Shown here: piece by piece, positions 1-6,511 of the stretch
How positions within the stretch are numbered: the stretch's first letter is position 1
Layout of the letters: the number at the start of each line of letters is the position of its first letter
NCBI GenBank assembly: GCA_964521105.1
Contig: CAZFPO010000142.1
Location: forward strand, 1-6,530
Reading direction: 5' to 3'
DNA length: 6,530 nt
Origin: JAQUGA01 sp964521105
GTDB lineage: Bacteria; Bacteroidota; Bacteroidia; Bacteroidales; WCHB1-69
Program-made: the position numbers and the translations under genes
The notes under the pieces: generated by a model
What the model was told of the DNA's origin: nothing
What the model saw: only the letters and a program-made list of their open reading frames with translations
Database searches by the model: none

Positions 1-24
1 ATTGTGAAACAATAATAATTCAGC

Positions 25-108
25 ATGAAAAAGCTAATTTTATTTTTAACCCTATCGCTTGCTTTAAAAGTATCCCTGCCACGAAGTCTCAAAGTTTATC
101 TGCCGTAG
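25..108 (+). pseudogene. 5' remnant of an exported-protein gene, cut by a repeat
   Basis: An ATG at 25 opens a 27-codon frame ending in TAG at 106-108. The first residues, MKKLILFLTLSLAL, are a textbook signal-peptide start: two lysines followed by a hydrophobic core. The frame then loses all signal-peptide or mature-protein character (KVSLPRSLKVYLP), and this change falls where the GCCAC-type repeat begins (about 77). I infer that this is the start of a secreted or lipoprotein gene whose remainder was replaced or displaced by the repeat. No cleavage site, lipobox or mature domain survives, so the original family cannot be named. The alternatives are a chance frame or a very short secreted peptide. 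The remnant converges on the minus-strand PepSY-like gene at 440-907. Confidence 0.4.
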
Positions 109-162
109 CTGGAAGCCAAGGATTCACTAAGTTTTCTTTGTGTAACTACATGCCTTTGTGGC
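77..162. repeat. Palindromic intergenic repeat, copy A
   Basis: The ends are inverted: GCCACGAAG at 78-86 faces CTTTGTGGC at 154-162, with one mismatch in nine. Bases 77-134 align with 303-359 with six mismatches and one single-base gap, about 88 % identity by hand alignment. Inner segments such as CTTTGTG (136-142) match the right arm of copy B. It lies in a stretch with no credible gene and appears to interrupt the frame starting at 25. Repeats with GCCAC(A/T)AAG-like ends are familiar from intergenic DNA of Bacteroidota; that part is recollection, not a search result. Function unknown. Confidence 0.65.
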
Positions 163-248
163 TATTTTCTGATTCAAAGATTGATGTCATTGAGCCATAC
201 TATGACCTTTGGATAGAAAAGTTACACAATGTTTCACAGAGTACACAC

Positions 249-300
249 AGAGTTCCACTTTGTTTACTTAGTCTTACACGGTGCAACACTGTGGGACTCT
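249..300. repeat. Inverted repeat between the two palindromic copies
   Basis: AGAGTTCCAC (249-258) is the inverse of GTGGGACTCT (291-300) at nine of ten positions, with a 32-base spacer. The surrounding sequence carries more short CACAGAG-like and GTGG-like pieces (for example GTTTCACAGAG at 230-240), so 220-300 looks like decayed repeat material of the same general style as copies A and B rather than coding DNA. Confidence 0.4.
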
Positions 301-302
301 CT

Positions 303-429
303 TGCCACCAAGTCTCAAAGTTTATCAGCCGTGGCTGGACACTAAGGATCACTAAGTTTAAAACTCATCCGATGACTCAAAGTCATCTGATGAGTGGTTG
401 AAGTCTTTGTGTCCTTGTGCTTTAGTGGC
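303..429. repeat. Palindromic intergenic repeat, copy B (longer form)
   Basis: The left arm begins GCCACCAAG (304-312) and the right arm ends CTTTAGTGGC (420-429), giving inverted GCCAC/GTGGC ends. Bases 303-359 match copy A closely. Unlike copy A, it carries about 45 extra bases (roughly 360-404) that include a strong separate hairpin. The right arm (405-429, starting CTTTGTGTCC) ends only 10 bp from the stop codon of the PepSY-like gene, so the element sits in the 3' flank of that gene. Confidence 0.65.
363..395. repeat. Strong hairpin, possible terminator for the minus-strand operon
   Basis: ACTCATCCGATGACT (363-377) and AGTCATCTGATGAGT (381-395) pair over 15 positions with a single mismatch around a 3-base CAA loop. 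Read on the minus strand it lies about 45 bases past the stop of the PepSY-like gene, and the stem is followed by TTTT (stem-end T plus three more) and then AAAC. It could end transcription of the TSUP/PepSY-like operon, but the U tract is short and the stem is not very G+C rich. The hairpin itself is certain; the terminator role is a guess. Confidence 0.6.
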
Positions 430-439
430 GGATTTTAAA

Positions 440-907
440 TTACTCGTACACCACATCCAATTCCCTAATAAAATCTCCGGTTGTAGTATAAAATACGGTT
501 TTTGTGGTTTTTTCTTTTTTATCAAATAAAAAAATGACATAATTGGGTTGCATACGGGTTTCTAAAATCATGCGAGAAACGCTAAGTTTAGGGTATTGTA
601 ACTTTAAATGATCTTTTATTTTAGAGGGCATATCCTTCACGTCCATTTCCCATTCGGTGGCAATCCAACTTCCTCCACCATTAATTTTCACAGTGCCCTT
701 AATTCCATCTCTCTCAACTTTTGCCCAATAATTTGAATTTTTTTCATACCATTTTTTTACTTCCATACTCGGATACATATCCGCATAAGTTTTTAAAACA
801 AACTGAGGAATTTCTAATGGATTAACTTCTTTTTGTGCGTTGATAATACTTACAGAAAACAAGAAGAATAAAAAAAACAAAACATTTTTTTTAATGAATG
901 AGTCCAT
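440..907 (-). CDS. Secreted PepSY-like (DUF2874-type) protein
   Basis: A 155-residue protein of unknown biochemical role, predicted to act in the periplasm or at the cell surface. Residues 1-24 form a signal peptide: KK, a Phe/Leu-rich core, then IINA with likely cleavage before Gln25. The mature part reads as two tandem PepSY-like repeats. Each has a helix ending near a YP motif (TYADMYPS at 40-47, LKLQYPK at 101-107), then an aromatic strand (NYWAKVE at 59-65, NYVIFLF at 122-128), then a Gly-containing turn (NGGGSWIATEW at 76-86, TTTGDFI at 141-147). This matches the PepSY-like family of Bacteroidota (Pfam PF11396 by recollection). Such proteins are usually small, exported and uncharacterised, and often stand near signalling or transport genes. 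The start at 907 overlaps the end of the TSUP gene by 17 bp, so the two are probably translationally coupled. A palindromic repeat begins just past the stop codon. The family call is fairly secure; the function is not. Confidence 0.75.
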   Translation of the reverse strand: MDSFIKKNVLFFLFFLFSVSIINAQKEVNPLEIPQFVLKTYADMYPSMEVKKWYEKNSNYWAKVERDGIKGTVKINGGGSWIATEWEMDVKDMPSKIKDHLKLQYPKLSVSRMILETRMQPNYVIFLFDKKEKTTKTVFYTTTGDFIRELDVVYE

Positions 908-1676
908 ATATAAAATCTTTTAAATTAATTATACCAAACATTTGTAACGAAGATAATAAAATTATAACAACCAACATCCAACGAACAAAATTTGCCCCCC
1001 ATTCCGTTGCCCATTTTGAGGCAATATAAGCCCCCATAAAGTTTCCGATTGCGTGTATTAATCCATAATCCCATCGTACTTGATCGTTAATAACAAATAC
1101 TATTAACGTAAAAGGTACATACAATAGTACAATAAGGTTTTTTAAAGCATTCCCCCGAACCAAATCGTAACCAGCTCCTAATACAACGCCGATAAGAATA
1201 AAATAGCCAACTCCAACATGAATAAACCCTCCGTAAAGTCCAATTAAAAAAAATATAAAAATCAGCCAAGTACTGGTTTTTTTCTTCATTAATTCCTCAT
1301 TGCCTTTAAGCCAAGCCGAAGGTTTGTAAATTAAAAAGAAAAGCATGATAAGCATGATTACTCCAAAACACATTTCAATAATGCGTTCGTTTAATTTTAT
1401 AACAATCATGGAGCCTATAATTGAACCCATTACGGTGGAAATCCCTAAAATAAAACCTTTAGTAGTATCTAAAACCTTTTTCTTTTTAAAATTGCGAACA
1501 GCCACAATGTTTTGAATAATTATGGGAATTCGGTTTGTTCCATTTGCTACATTGGCTGGTAAACCCAAAATCATTAAAACCGTTAACGAAATAATGGTTC
1601 CTCCACCGGCTAATGTGTTAATAAATCCGACAAATAATCCAGATGTAATTAGAGCTATGACTTCGAGTGAGGACAT
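891..1676 (-). CDS. TSUP family (TauE/SafE) membrane transporter
   Basis: A 261-residue inner-membrane protein, normal length for the TSUP family (Pfam TauE, PF01925), whose members move small anions such as sulfite, sulfoacetate or other organosulfur compounds. The substrate here cannot be read from sequence. Two internally similar halves are visible. The first has AGGGTIISLTVLMILGLP (23-40) followed by NGTNR (45-49); the second has GLYGGFIHVGVGYF (146-159) followed by RGNALKN (174-180). Both show the Gly-rich helix plus the (N/G)xxN-type helix start typical of the family. A charged loop (about 118-134, with EELMKKK) separates the halves. About eight hydrophobic segments can be traced. The ATG at 1676 lies about 20 bases downstream of a good -7 promoter element. 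The next gene, for the PepSY-like protein, overlaps its 3' end by 17 bp, so it heads a two-gene operon. No sulfur-metabolism gene is adjacent to suggest the cargo. Confidence 0.85.
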   Translation of the reverse strand: MSSLEVIALITSGLFVGFINTLAGGGTIISLTVLMILGLPANVANGTNRIPIIIQNIVAVRNFKKKKVLDTTKGFILGISTVMGSIIGSMIVIKLNERIIEMCFGVIMLIMLFFLIYKPSAWLKGNEELMKKKTSTWLIFIFFLIGLYGGFIHVGVGYFILIGVVLGAGYDLVRGNALKNLIVLLYVPFTLIVFVINDQVRWDYGLIHAIGNFMGAYIASKWATEWGANFVRWMLVVIILLSSLQMFGIINLKDFIYGLIH

Positions 1677-1698
1677 TAAAGCTTGATTTATGTAGTTG

Positions 1699-1732
1699 CA
1701 AAATTACAAGAATATTTAATCATTTTATACAA
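1699..1732 (-). promoter_or_regulatory. Bacteroidota-type promoter for the TSUP/PepSY-like operon
   Basis: On the minus strand, TAATTTTG (1706-1699) fits the -7 consensus TAnnTTTG exactly. A TTG (1732-1730) lies 23 bp upstream, at the long end of the 17-23 bp spacing known for the -33 element in flavobacteria. Transcription would begin near 1692, leaving a short leader of roughly 15-20 bases before the ATG at 1676. No Shine-Dalgarno sequence is seen, as is usual in the phylum. Confidence 0.5.
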
Positions 1733-1834
1733 TTATTATTTTGCGTTAAAACCTAAGTAAATTCAAATACAACGTGTTTTTTTTGATTTAAAGCTCATAT
1801 TATGATCTAATAAAATGGAAAATAATTCACCAAA

Positions 1835-3565
1835 CTATTTAATATCAGAATTTGTCTCTTTTTCTTTTCTCAATCGACTGTTTCTATATCCATACAAAAA
1901 ATAAATACTCAAACCGATTGCCAACCAAATGATAAACCGAAGCCAATTGGTTACACCAAGTTGAGTCATCAAATAAAAATTCACAAGTAAACCAATGACA
2001 GGTATGAGCGACCATTTTTGACGAACGGCAAAAAATGTTATAACTATTGCTGAAACTATAAATGCCATCAATGGAAGTTTAGAAACAAAGTCATCGGTAA
2101 TATAATCAAGTTTGAAAATAGAAAGAACCGACTCTTTGTCAATCATAATTACCACTGCAAAAAGGATAAACCAAATGGGTAAAATAAAGTATCTACTATT
2201 TATGTATGGAACACGATAACCTCTTCGTTCATTACAGGTTTTATCTTTACCGAGTAGCAAAATCCCACCAGATACAAGTGTGAACGCGAAAAGTGTTCCG
2301 ATGCTGGTGAGGTCGGTTACCTCTTCGAGATTCATGAAAAGCGTAGGAACGGCAACTAAAATTCCGGTTAGTATTGTTGCAAATGCGGGTGTACGGAATT
2401 TTTTATGAAGTCTTGAAAAGATTGGTGGTAAAAGCCCATCACGACTCATGCTCATCCAAATTCGTGGTTGACCAATTTGAAAAACAAGCAACACACCTGT
2501 CATGGCAATAATGGCACTCAAAGCAATTACGCCCGAAAATTTAGTTAAACCAACACGTTCAAATACAAAAGCCAGTGGATCAGAAACACCAAGCTCGGTG
2601 TAATTAACCATGCCTGTTAACACCAAGCTAATTAAAACATACAAGATGGTTGTAATAAAAAGGGATAATATCATCGAACGGGGCAAATCACGCTGCGGAT
2701 TTTTACACTCTTCGGCAGTGGTTGAAATGGCATCAAAACCAATATAGGCAAAAAATACTCCAGCAACTCCTTTCATTACTCCAGCAGCTCCGTTCGGAGC
2801 AAACGGACTCCAGTTGTCGTGATTGATATAAAATGCACCAACTCCGATAAATGCCATTAGAATCATTAGTTTTACCAAAACCATAATATTATTGGCACGC
2901 TTTGTTTCATTAATCCCGATGTAAACCAAAGCTGTAATTAATACCACGATAGTAAATGCCGGGATATCAAGAACTAATTTTGTTCCCAAAAAGTCTGGTG
3001 CATTCATCCACGCCGTATAAGCGTTTTGCAAATGACTATTTATTTCGGCGTATGGAGTTCCACTTTGCAAAAGTGCAGTAACTTCTTTGAATCCATTATG
3101 TGCCGATACAAAATCAATACTTAGCCATTCGGGAAAATGAATACCGAAGCCATTTAATAAACCAACAAAATATCCCGACCATGAAATTGCAACGGCAATA
3201 TTTCCAACAGCATATTCCATAATTAAATCCCATCCAATAATCCAGGCGACCAATTCACCAAAACTGGCGTATGCATATGTGTATGCACTACCGCTCACGG
3301 GAACACGCGAGGCAAATTCGGCATAACACATAGCCGAAAATCCGCATGCAACAGCGGTAAAAACAAACAAAAGCGAGACCGCAGGACCACCACTAACGGC
3401 AGCACTGCCAATGGTGCTAAAAATTCCAGCTCCAATAATGGCGGCAATTCCCATTGCCGTTAAATCGCGCAATGTTAAACTGCGTTTCATCCCTCCCGAT
3501 TTTTCTTCGGTAAGGGTTTTCATTATGTCGTTAATCGACTTTCGTCGAAATAATTGATGACTCAC
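1835..3565 (-). CDS. APC-superfamily amino acid permease, CAT type (YfnA/YhdG-like)
   Basis: A 576-residue inner-membrane transporter, probably an importer of amino acids by proton symport or exchange. It belongs to the APC superfamily, cationic amino acid transporter branch. TM1 carries the unwound substrate-binding motif IIGAGIF (43-49). CYAEFASRVPVSGSAYTYAY (80-99) covers the conserved TM2-TM3 region, and GWDLIMEYAVG (111-121) follows. TM6 has FFAYIGFDAISTTAEECKNP (271-290) ahead of RDLPRSM. The C-terminal WLRFIIW...IYFLYGYRNS (541-563) is characteristic of this branch. A polar extracytoplasmic stretch of about 50 residues (148-198) stands between TM3 and TM4. The start is GTG at 3565: an in-frame TAA closes the frame 21 bases upstream, and the N-terminus QLFRRKSIND resembles the SLFRKKPLE start I recall for B. 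subtilis YfnA, which favours it over the ATG at 3523. A possible -7 element, TAGCTTTG (3658-3651), lies upstream without a -33 partner. The exact substrate is not predictable. Confidence 0.85.
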   Translation of the reverse strand: MSHQLFRRKSINDIMKTLTEEKSGGMKRSLTLRDLTAMGIAAIIGAGIFSTIGSAAVSGGPAVSLLFVFTAVACGFSAMCYAEFASRVPVSGSAYTYAYASFGELVAWIIGWDLIMEYAVGNIAVAISWSGYFVGLLNGFGIHFPEWLSIDFVSAHNGFKEVTALLQSGTPYAEINSHLQNAYTAWMNAPDFLGTKLVLDIPAFTIVVLITALVYIGINETKRANNIMVLVKLMILMAFIGVGAFYINHDNWSPFAPNGAAGVMKGVAGVFFAYIGFDAISTTAEECKNPQRDLPRSMILSLFITTILYVLISLVLTGMVNYTELGVSDPLAFVFERVGLTKFSGVIALSAIIAMTGVLLVFQIGQPRIWMSMSRDGLLPPIFSRLHKKFRTPAFATILTGILVAVPTLFMNLEEVTDLTSIGTLFAFTLVSGGILLLGKDKTCNERRGYRVPYINSRYFILPIWFILFAVVIMIDKESVLSIFKLDYITDDFVSKLPLMAFIVSAIVITFFAVRQKWSLIPVIGLLVNFYLMTQLGVTNWLRFIIWLAIGLSIYFLYGYRNSRLRKEKETNSDIK

Positions 3566-3733
3566 GTTCAGGATGTTTTGGCTAAATTAAAAAATTCTGA
3601 GAAAAATAGATGATTTTATTTTCAAAGGATAAAAACAATTGATTGAATATCAAAGCTAAACGTGTCAAATATCATAAATTGCTACTTTTTGAATTTCCAA
3701 TTATGTTAAATTAACGCTATTTCTCAAACCAAC

Positions 3734-3769
3734 TTGTTTTTAAAGTGTTTTTCGTTCACGCTACATTTG
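3734..3769 (+). promoter_or_regulatory. Candidate promoter of the copA operon
   Basis: TACATTTG (3762-3769) fits the TAnnTTTG -7 consensus. The nearest TTG (3734-3736) is 25 bp upstream, slightly beyond the usual 17-23 bp, so the -33 match is weak. If used, it would give a leader of only a few bases before the ATG at 3781 and would exclude translation from the GTG at 3745. I see no dyad resembling a CueR or CopY operator in the 215 bp between the divergent genes. Confidence 0.35.
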
Positions 3770-3780
3770 AAATTAGCATT

Positions 3781-6012
3781 ATGGAACAAGATTCGGATTT
3801 GATTAAAAAAAACTTCAAGGTATCTGGGATGACGTGTGCCGCTTGTGCCATCAGTCTTGAAACTTATTTGAAGCCTATGTCGGGTATCGATGAGGTTTCG
3901 GTAAATTATCCGAATCAGTCGGTTTTAATCAGCTATCATCAAAGTATCGTGAGCATTCCTGCCTTACAAAAAAAAGCAAAAGAAATCGGATATATCGTGT
4001 TATCTGGCGATGAATCGGAAGGTGTAAATACATTTAAAAATATGGAAGAAAAACGGCTTCAAACGTTAACGTCGAAATTAATATTTTCTGCTATTTTTTC
4101 GATTCCTGTTTTTTTGATTTCCATGTTTTTTATGGGGGAAATACCTTATGAAAATTGGATTATGTTGGCACTTTCGGCACCTGTGTTGTTATGGAGTGGA
4201 TCGGAATTTTTTGTGATTGCATGGCGAAAAATAAAGCACTTTTCGGCAAATATGGACACACTTGTCGCATTGAGTACTGGTGTTGCATTTTTATTTAGTG
4301 TTTTCAATACGGTTTTTCCACATTACTTTATGCGAATTGGAATTATGCCTCATGTTTACTTCGAATCTGTGGTAATTATCATCACGTTTATCTTGCTTGG
4401 TCGGTTTTTTGAAGAAAAAGCCAAACGAAAAACATCTTCGGCCATTCGAAAACTTATGGGTTTAAAACCTAAACAAGTCACGGTTATCCGAAATGGAGAA
4501 GAAGAGATTATTTCATACAACGAAATTTTAAAAGGTGAATTAATTGTGGTGAAACCTGGCGACAAAATTCCAGTTGATGGCAAAGTGAAAAAGGGAGAAT
4601 CGTACATTGATGAAAGCATGATTTCGGGTGAACCAATTCCTGTTTCTAAAATGAAAGGAGATGATGTTTTTGCTGGAACGATAAATCAAAAAGGTTCTTT
4701 GAGGATTTTGGCAACTAAAGTCGGGGATGAAACCTTGCTTTCGCAAATAATAAAACTTGTAGAACAAGCTCAAGCGAGTAAACCTGAAATCCAAAAAATG
4801 GCGGATAAAATCGCTGGAATATTTGTGCCGGTTGTCATTGGAATATCCATCATTACATTTTCAATTTGGTATTTCTTTGGACCTGAGCCTACATTCAATT
4901 TTGCCATTCTTGCTTTAATCACCGTTTTAATAATTGCTTGTCCATGTGCTTTAGGACTTGCTACGCCAACGGCATTAATGGTAGGAATTGGTAAAGGTGC
5001 CGAAAATGGAATTTTGATTAAAGATGCTCAGGTTTTAGAAACTGCTTATAAAATCGACACGCTTGTACTAGATAAAACGGGAACTATTACCGAAGGCAAA
5101 CCAAATGTAACTGATTTTATTTGGGAAGAAGAAACAAATTCTGATTTATTCGAGAATATTTTGTATTCCATAGAATCACAATCTGAGCACCCGCTCGCTG
5201 AATCCATTAAGGTATATCTCAAAAACAAAAATGCGATTCAGGTTACCGTAGAATCGTTTAAAAGCATCACTGGAATGGGTGCAGAAGCCGAATTTGAAGG
5301 AGTGAATTACCTTGTTGGCAGTGAACGGTTTATGCGTTTAAACAACGTTTTAATGTCGGAATATATTTTACATGAAGCTGAACGATTAAAACTGGAAGCA
5401 AAAACACTTGTGTATTTTTCGCAAGGGAATGTGGTTAAGGCTACAATTGCAATATCTGATAAAATTAAAGAGAGTACTTTTTCGGCCATTCAGCAAATTC
5501 AACATATGGGCATTGAAATTATAATGCTTACTGGAGATAACGAAAAAACAGCATCGGTAATTGCTAAAAAAATTGGCATTCTTGAATTTAAAGCCAATGT
5601 TTTACCTACCGACAAAGGCGATTTCATTAAACAACTTCAGACGAAAGGAAGGGTGGTTGCAATGGCAGGTGATGGCATCAACGATTCTCATGCATTGGCA
5701 CAGGCAGATGTTGGAATTGCAATGGGAAGTGGCACCGACATCGCGATGGAAAGTGCAGGCATCACTTTAATTCACTCCGATTTAAAACAAATTGAAAAAG
5801 CCATCAAATTGTCGAAAGCAACAATGCAAACAATACGTCAGAACTTGTTTTGGGCATTTGTGTATAATCTGGTAGCAATTCCAGTAGCTGCAGGTGTTTT
5901 GTATCCAGTTTACGGATTTCTTTTGAACCCGATGATTGCGGGAGCGGCCATGTCGCTGAGTTCTATTTCGGTACTGACCAATAGTTTACGATTAAAAAAA
6001 CGTTCATTTTAA
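3781..6012 (+). CDS. copA: Cu(+)-exporting P1B-1 ATPase
   Basis: An inner-membrane pump that uses ATP to expel Cu(+) from the cytoplasm. With the ATG at 3781 it is 743 residues; the frame also opens at a GTG at 3745, adding 12 residues that do not resemble the family. One N-terminal heavy-metal domain (about 11-75) carries GMTCAAC, Cys19 and Cys22. Eight membrane segments follow in P1B order (about 98-118, 125-147, 158-180, 191-209, 345-365, 374-400, 685-707, 711-735). Catalytic features: SGEP of the actuator domain (282-285), CPC in TM6 (387-389), phosphorylation motif DKTGT with Asp431, SEHP with His470-Pro471, TGDN (584-587) and GDGIND (630-635). Copper specificity is supported by the TM7 signature N688-x6-Y695N696-x4-P701 and the TM8 signature P717-x6-M724-x2-S727S728-x5-N734, both exact. 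After GDGIND it has Ser-His where many members have Ala-Pro. A copper-chaperone-like gene follows after 11 bp. No frameshift or missing key residue is seen. Confidence 0.95.
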   Translation: MEQDSDLIKKNFKVSGMTCAACAISLETYLKPMSGIDEVSVNYPNQSVLISYHQSIVSIPALQKKAKEIGYIVLSGDESEGVNTFKNMEEKRLQTLTSKLIFSAIFSIPVFLISMFFMGEIPYENWIMLALSAPVLLWSGSEFFVIAWRKIKHFSANMDTLVALSTGVAFLFSVFNTVFPHYFMRIGIMPHVYFESVVIIITFILLGRFFEEKAKRKTSSAIRKLMGLKPKQVTVIRNGEEEIISYNEILKGELIVVKPGDKIPVDGKVKKGESYIDESMISGEPIPVSKMKGDDVFAGTINQKGSLRILATKVGDETLLSQIIKLVEQAQASKPEIQKMADKIAGIFVPVVIGISIITFSIWYFFGPEPTFNFAILALITVLIIACPCALGLATPTALMVGIGKGAENGILIKDAQVLETAYKIDTLVLDKTGTITEGKPNVTDFIWEEETNSDLFENILYSIESQSEHPLAESIKVYLKNKNAIQVTVESFKSITGMGAEAEFEGVNYLVGSERFMRLNNVLMSEYILHEAERLKLEAKTLVYFSQGNVVKATIAISDKIKESTFSAIQQIQHMGIEIIMLTGDNEKTASVIAKKIGILEFKANVLPTDKGDFIKQLQTKGRVVAMAGDGINDSHALAQADVGIAMGSGTDIAMESAGITLIHSDLKQIEKAIKLSKATMQTIRQNLFWAFVYNLVAIPVAAGVLYPVYGFLLNPMIAGAAMSLSSISVLTNSLRLKKRSF

Positions 6013-6023
6013 AATCAAAAAAT

Positions 6024-6242
6024 ATGAAAACAGTAAAATTTAAAACCGATATCCATTGCGGAGGGTGTTTAAAATCAGTGAGTCCATTTTTAAATAAATT
6101 GGATAATGTCGATTCTTGGAAAGTCGATTTAGAAAGCCCCGACAAAATTCTGGAAGTCACTCTTGACGATGATGATGTAAATTCAGTAATTGATGCTGTG
6201 GTTCATGCTGGATTTGAAATAAAAGAACTCAATGCTACCTAG
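6024..6242 (+). CDS. Small heavy-metal-associated (HMA) domain protein, probable copper chaperone
   Basis: A 72-residue cytosolic protein consisting of one HMA (ferredoxin-like beta-alpha-beta-beta-alpha-beta) domain. The metal site is HCGGC, with Cys12 and Cys15, in the loop between strand 1 and helix 1; the usual MxCxxC has become IxCxxC (Ile10, His11). A second helix (about DVNSVIDAVVHAGF, 51-64) and a final strand (EIKEL) complete the fold. Its likely job is to carry Cu(+) to the N-terminal domain or entry site of the ATPase encoded just upstream. The 11-bp gap to that gene implies one transcript. The leader is A-rich without a Shine-Dalgarno sequence. It is CopZ-like in size and context, but the lost Met and a very acidic C-terminal half (DDDD at 48-51) set it apart from classical CopZ, so I give no gene symbol. 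Binding of another soft metal cannot be excluded. Confidence 0.8.
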   Translation: MKTVKFKTDIHCGGCLKSVSPFLNKLDNVDSWKVDLESPDKILEVTLDDDDVNSVIDAVVHAGFEIKELNAT

Positions 6243-6299
6243 TTCATGTAGTTCGGTAATATTTGCCACGTAGTGATTAATTTTGACTAAAGAGTGCTT

Positions 6300-6411
6300 T
6301 ATAGTGGACAACTTATTTCAGGCATCCACAATTTTCCATTTCAATCCTTGTCCTTTCCGTTTAGTTGTATAGTCGGGAAACGAAGCACCTCTATAGTCGT
6401 CCACCGACTAT
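6300..6411 (-). other. Possible relic end of a mobile element or gene fragment
   Basis: GTGGAC near the left end (6304-6309) is inverted as GTCCAC near the right end (6399-6404). ATAGTCGG (6369-6376) is inverted as CCGACTAT (6404-6411), and ATAGTCG (6393-6399) also pairs with CGACTAT (6405-6411) across a 5-base loop. On the minus strand a frame is open for 29 codons from 6407 to a TGA at 6320-6318 (pieces: DDYRGASFPDY, GQGLKWKIVDA). It is entered from a TAG and has no ATG, so it could only be a fragment or start at a GTG (6404). The stop is followed within a few bases by GTTGTCCACTATA, the arrangement expected where a coding region ends just inside the terminal repeat of an insertion sequence. 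A second minus frame and one plus frame are also open here, so coding character is not proven. I do not recognise a family. Confidence 0.25.
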
Positions 6412-6511
6412 TAAATTAAATAATGTTAGTTTTTTGAATTCATAAGTTTATTAAGTAGCATCGAAGAAAAAATTGTATTTAATGAATACTCAATCTTTCA
6501 CCTAATTTTTT

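Noticed and set aside
138..401. 87-codon plus-strand open frame in the left intergenic region
   Set aside because: It spans both repeat copies and the hairpin, contains no recognisable domain and has the composition of read-through repeat DNA rather than protein.
77..429. CRISPR array
   Set aside because: There are only two degenerate repeat copies of unequal length, no regular spacers and no cas genes.
1677..1834. Possible terminator of the permease gene around TCATATTATGA (1795-1805)
   Set aside because: The palindrome has a one-base centre and only 5-bp A+T arms, so no stable stem-loop would form.
3566..3780. Riboswitch or CueR/CopY-type operator between the divergent genes
   Set aside because: The region is A+T-rich, and I found no conserved aptamer features or G+C-bearing dyad. 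The putative copA leader is too short for a riboswitch.
4356..4794. Minus-strand open frames opposite the copA gene
   Set aside because: They are antisense to an ATPase frame with every catalytic motif intact and encode no recognisable protein.
5561..5770. 69-codon plus-strand frame inside copA
   Set aside because: It is the +1 shadow of the GDGIND region, which is clearly read in the copA frame.
5963..6160. Minus-strand frame across the copA/HMA gene junction
   Set aside because: It lies opposite the end of copA and the start of a well-supported HMA-domain gene and has no domain of its own.
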